Positions 61,180-64,000 of a DNA stretch of 64,000 nt are shown piece by piece. The position numbers and the translations under genes were made by a program. The first letter of the stretch is position 1, and the number at the start of each line of letters is the position of its first letter. The notes under the pieces were generated by a model, which was given only the letters and a program-made list of their open reading frames with translations, was not told the origin of the DNA and did not search any database. The stretch is from contig NZ_JAUSQV010000001.1 of the NCBI RefSeq assembly GCF_030811475.1, positions 4,014,880-4,078,879 of the forward strand. Reading direction: 5' to 3'. Source of the DNA: Nakamurella flavida (lineage in GTDB: Bacteria; Actinomycetota; Actinomycetes; Mycobacteriales; Nakamurellaceae).

Positions 61180-64000
61180 TCAGCGCGCGAAGGCCGCCGC
61201 GATGACCGCGGCCTGCTCGACCTCGTGGACCTTGGCCGAACCGGCGGACGGCGCCGCCATGGGCCGGCGGGAGATCCGCTTGATGCCCTGCAGGCGGGGC
61301 AGCACCTCGGGCAGCGCCAGCGCCAGGAACGTCCAGCATCCCTGGTTCGCCGGCTCCTCCTGGACCCACCGGAAGTCGGTGACGTCCGGGAAGGAGTCGA
61401 GCACGTGAGCCAGCTTCCGCTTGGGCAGCGGGTAGATCTGCTCCATCCGGACGATCGCCACGTCGTCGATCTCCCGGGTGCGTCGGTAGTTCTCCAGCTC
61501 CCAGTACAACTTGCCGGACGTCATCAGCACGGTCCGCACCTTGGCCGGGTCGACCGTGGTGTCGTTGATGACCGACTGGAACTTACCGTCGGTGAAGTCC
61601 TCCACCGACGACACGGCCGCCTTGTTGCGCAGCATCGACTTCGGCGTGAACACCACCATCGGGCGGTGCACGCCGTCGAGCACGTGGCGCCGCAACAGGT
61701 GGAAGTAGTTCGCCGGCGTCGAGGGCACCGCGACGGTCATCGAACCCTCGGCGCACAGCTGCAGGAAGCGCTCGATGCGCCCCGACGTGTGGTCCGGGCC
61801 CTGGCCCTCGTGGGCGTGCGGCAGCAGCAGGACCACACCCGACTGCTGGCCCCACTTGGCCTCACCGGACGAGAGGTACTCGTCGATGATCGACTGCGCA
61901 CCGTTGACGAAGTCACCGAACTGCGCCTCCCACAGCACCAGTGCCTCGCGGTTGGCCACGGAGTAGCCGTACTCGAAGCCCAGCCCGGCGTACTCGGTGA
62001 GCGCCGAGTCGTAGATCAACACCCGACCCTGGTCGTCCGTGAGGTGCTGCAGCGGGAGGAACTCCGCACCGGTGTTCTTGTCGATGAGGGCCGCGTGCCG
62101 CTGCACGAAGGTTCCGCGTCGGGTGTCCTGACCGGTCATCCGGACCAGACGCCCGTCCATGGCGATGGACCCGAGCGCCAGCAGCTCGCCGAACGCCCAG
62201 TCGATGCCGCCCTGGCGGGACATCTCGACACGACGCTCGAGCACCTGCTTCACGCGGGGATGCGCGGTGAAGCCCGCCGGGAACTCGACCGCGGCGTCGG
62301 CGATGCGCGCCAGGGTGGCCGCCGGGATCGCCGTCTCCACCTTCTGCGGGATCTGCTGCTCGGCCTCGACGGACGGGGACGGACCCGGCACCGCCTTCTC
62401 CAGCTCGCGGACCTCGTTGAAGACCCGCTCGAGCTGCTGGTGGTAATCCCGCAGCGCCTCCTCGGCGTCCTCGGGAGAGAGGTCACCGCGACCGATCAGG
62501 GCCTCGGTGTAGATGCGTCTCACCGACCGCTTGCCGTCGATGATCTGGTACATCAACGGGTTGGTCATCGAGGGGTCGTCGCCCTCGTTGTGGCCCCGTC
62601 GGCGGTAGCAGACCATGTCGATCACGACGTCGCGGCCGAAGGTCTGCCGGTACTCGACGGCCAGGCGGGCCACCCAGGTGGCGGCCTCAGGGTCGTCCCC
62701 GTTCACGTGGAAGATCGGCGCCTGGATCATCTTCGCCACGTCGGTGGAGTACTCGCTGGAACGCGAGTGCTCCGGGGCGGTGGTGAAGCCGACCTGGTTG
62801 TTGATGATCACGTGCACGGTGCCGCCGGTGCGGTACCCGCGCAGCAGCGACAGGTTGAGCGTCTCGGCGACCACGCCCTGACCGGCGAACGCCGCGTCCC
62901 CGTGCAGGGCCAGCGGCATGACCGTGAAGCCCTCCTCGCCGAGGTTGATCATGTCCTGCTTGGCGCGGGCCACGCCCTCCATGACCGGGTCGACGACCTC
63001 GAGGTGGGAGGGGTTGGCGCACAGGGTGACCGACACCTGCCCGTCACCGAAGGGGCGGGTGTACTTGCCCTCGGCGCCCAGGTGGTACTTCACGTCACCC
63101 GAGCCGTGGGCCTGACCGGGGTCCAGGTTGCCCTCGAACTCCCGGAAGATCTGGGAGTACGGCTTGCCGACGATGTTGGCGAGCACGTTGAGCCGGCCAC
63201 GGTGGGCCATGCCGATGACGACCTCGTCCATGCCGTACTCGGCGGCCTTGTTGAGCGCGGCGTCCAGCAGCGGGATGACCGTCTCGCCGCCCTCGAGGGA
63301 GAACCGCTTCTGACCGATGTACTTGGTCTGCAGGAACGTCTCGAAGGCCTCGGCGGCGTTGAGCCGGTTGAGGATGTACTTCTGCTCCTCCAGCTCCGGC
63401 TTGTCGTGGCGGACCTCGACGCGCTGCTGGATCCAGCGGCGCTGGGCCGGATCCATGATGTGCATGTACTCCACGCCCACGGTGCGGCAGTAGGAGTCAC
63501 GCAGCACACCGAGGACGTCGCGCAGCTTCATGAACTGGGCGCCGTTGAAGCCGCCGACCGGGAACTCCCGATCCAGGTCCCACAGGGTCAGCCCGTGACT
63601 CAGCACGTCCAGGTCGGGATGACGGCGCTGCCGGTAGTTCAGCGGGTCGGTGTCGGCCATCAGGTGGCCGCGGGTGCGGTAGGCGTCGATCAGCTCCAGC
63701 ACCCGGGCGGTCTTGTCGACCGAGCCGTGGCGACCTGCGTCGATGTCCTTGACCCAGCGGACCGGCTCGTAGGGCAGGCGCAGCGAGGTGAAGACGTCGT
63801 CGTAGAACTGCTCCTCGCCGAGCAGCAGTCCGTGGATCTTGCGGAGGAACTCGCCGGACTCCGCGCCCTGGATGATGCGGTGGTCGTAGGTGGACGTCAG
63901 CGTCATGACCTTGGAGATCCCGAGGTCGGCCAGCGTCTGCTCGCTCGCCCCCTGGAACTCGGCCGGGTACTCCATGGCGCCGACACCGATGATCGTGCCC
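61180..64000 (-). CDS. kgd: 2-oxoglutarate decarboxylase/dehydrogenase E1 (Kgd/SucA), C-terminal part
   Basis: The gene runs off the right edge, so its 5' end is missing; about 940 residues are seen. The first visible part ([17 protein letters not shown]) is the end of an acyltransferase (E2-like) domain fused before the E1 domain, the plan of actinobacterial multifunctional 2-oxoglutarate enzymes. E1 motifs include [18 protein letters not shown], the thiamine-binding [19 protein letters not shown] with NNQVGFTT, and EPANQGCW near the end. It decarboxylates 2-oxoglutarate in the TCA cycle. Regulation through GarA-type FHA proteins is known in relatives but cannot be seen here. Confidence 0.94.
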   Translation of the reverse strand, partial: GTIIGVGAMEYPAEFQGASEQTLADLGISKVMTLTSTYDHRIIQGAESGEFLRKIHGLLLGEEQFYDDVFTSLRLPYEPVRWVKDIDAGRHGSVDKTARVLELIDAYRTRGHLMADTDPLNYRQRRHPDLDVLSHGLTLWDLDREFPVGGFNGAQFMKLRDVLGVLRDSYCRTVGVEYMHIMDPAQRRWIQQRVEVRHDKPELEEQKYILNRLNAAEAFETFLQTKYIGQKRFSLEGGETVIPLLDAALNKAAEYGMDEVVIGMAHRGRLNVLANIVGKPYSQIFREFEGNLDPGQAHGSGDVKYHLGAEGKYTRPFGDGQVSVTLCANPSHLEVVDPVMEGVARAKQDMINLGEEGFTVMPLALHGDAAFAGQGVVAETLNLSLLRGYRTGGTVHVIINNQVGFTTAPEHSRSSEYSTDVAKMIQAPIFHVNGDDPEAATWVARLAVEYRQTFGRDVVIDMVCYRRRGHNEGDDPSMTNPLMYQIIDGKRSVRRIYTEALIGRGDLSPEDAEEALRDYHQQLERVFNEVRELEKAVPGPSPSVEAEQQIPQKVETAIPAATLARIADAAVEFPAGFTAHPRVKQVLERRVEMSRQGGIDWAFGELLALGSIAMDGRLVRMTGQDTRRGTFVQRHAALIDKNTGAEFLPLQHLTDDQGRVLIYDSALTEYAGLGFEYGYSVANREALVLWEAQFGDFVNGAQSIIDEYLSSGEAKWGQQSGVVLLLPHAHEGQGPDHTSGRIERFLQLCAEGSMTVAVPSTPANYFHLLRRHVLDGVHRPMVVFTPKSMLRNKAAVSSVEDFTDGKFQSVINDTTVDPAKVRTVLMTSGKLYWELENYRRTREIDDVAIVRMEQIYPLPKRKLAHVLDSFPDVTDFRWVQEEPANQGCWTFLALALPEVLPRLQGIKRISRRPMAAPSAGSAKVHEVEQAAVIAAAFAR

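Overview
This window is high-GC (about 70% or more), densely packed chromosomal DNA of an actinobacterium. The evidence is the mtrA-mtrB-lpqB operon, whiB1, a SigR/RsrA-type sigma/anti-sigma pair, pdtaS, the 24-residue ribosomal protein bL37, frequent GTG starts and stop/start overlaps (ATGA, GTGA). Much of the gene set and order (ahcY, tmk, mtrA, mtrB, lpqB, comF, hpf, secA; then an Rv3235-like gene; rsgA, aroA, an SRAP gene; then sigR, rsrA, biotinyl protein, pdtaS, whiB1, lipid kinase, membrane protein, GNAT, phosphoglycerate-mutase-like) matches the Mycobacterium tuberculosis Rv3214-Rv3248 neighbourhood as I remember it. Lineage-specific genes sit between. A Nakamurella- or Geodermatophilus-like organism is a guess. 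No rRNA, tRNA, CRISPR array, prophage or insertion sequence was seen.

Layout. 1-5.8 kb: the end of an Fe-S oxidoreductase, a Gfo/Idh oxidoreductase, an inositol-phosphatase-family enzyme, and a divergent LacI regulator/MFS transporter pair around a strong palindrome. 5.9-11.2 kb: S-adenosylhomocysteine hydrolase, FKBP isomerase, POT transporter, thymidylate kinase, a membrane protein. 11.4-21.5 kb: the MtrAB-LpqB envelope signalling operon, a ComF-like protein, hibernation factor and SecA. 21.7-26.9 kb: an Rv3235-like protein, a LysM protein, an unknown, an excisionase-type HTH, and SAF (CpaB-like) and CpaE-like proteins with no pilus machinery beside them. 27-34.4 kb: a WS/DGAT acyltransferase with an altered active-site motif, a DUF6912-like protein, YceI, and a 1,414-residue FHA-FtsK/EccC-type ATPase with no secretion partners nearby.

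34.5-43.7 kb: RsgA, AroA, SRAP and YbaK-type deacylase genes, a four-gene osmoprotectant ABC transporter behind a sigma-B-like promoter, and a histidine-ammonia-lyase homologue whose MIO-forming triad is Gly-Thr-Gly. 43.7-50.6 kb: SigR/RsrA, bL37, biotinyl protein, PdtaS, WhiB1, a DAG-kinase-family protein, a membrane protein, GNAT and histidine phosphatase. 50.6-58.7 kb: RmlC, a PCD-VOC fusion, and a histidine-utilisation cluster (IclR regulator, hutH, hutU, an M20 amidohydrolase, hutI) with a perfect 20-bp palindrome in the divergent promoter. 58.7-61.1 kb: an AT-richer two-gene module (PKD-like secreted protein and DUF6318-like lipoprotein) and a TadE/G-like protein. From 61.2 kb to the edge is the C-terminal part of the Kgd/SucA 2-oxoglutarate enzyme.

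The items most worth follow-up are the FHA-EccC ATPase, the lyase without an Ala-Ser-Gly triad, the hut cluster with an M20 enzyme in place of HutF/HutG, the possible two-isoform sigR, the 24-codon bL37 gene, the AT-rich module, and a DnaA-box-like motif (TTGTCCCCA) upstream of comF, the FHA-EccC gene and the TadE-like gene.
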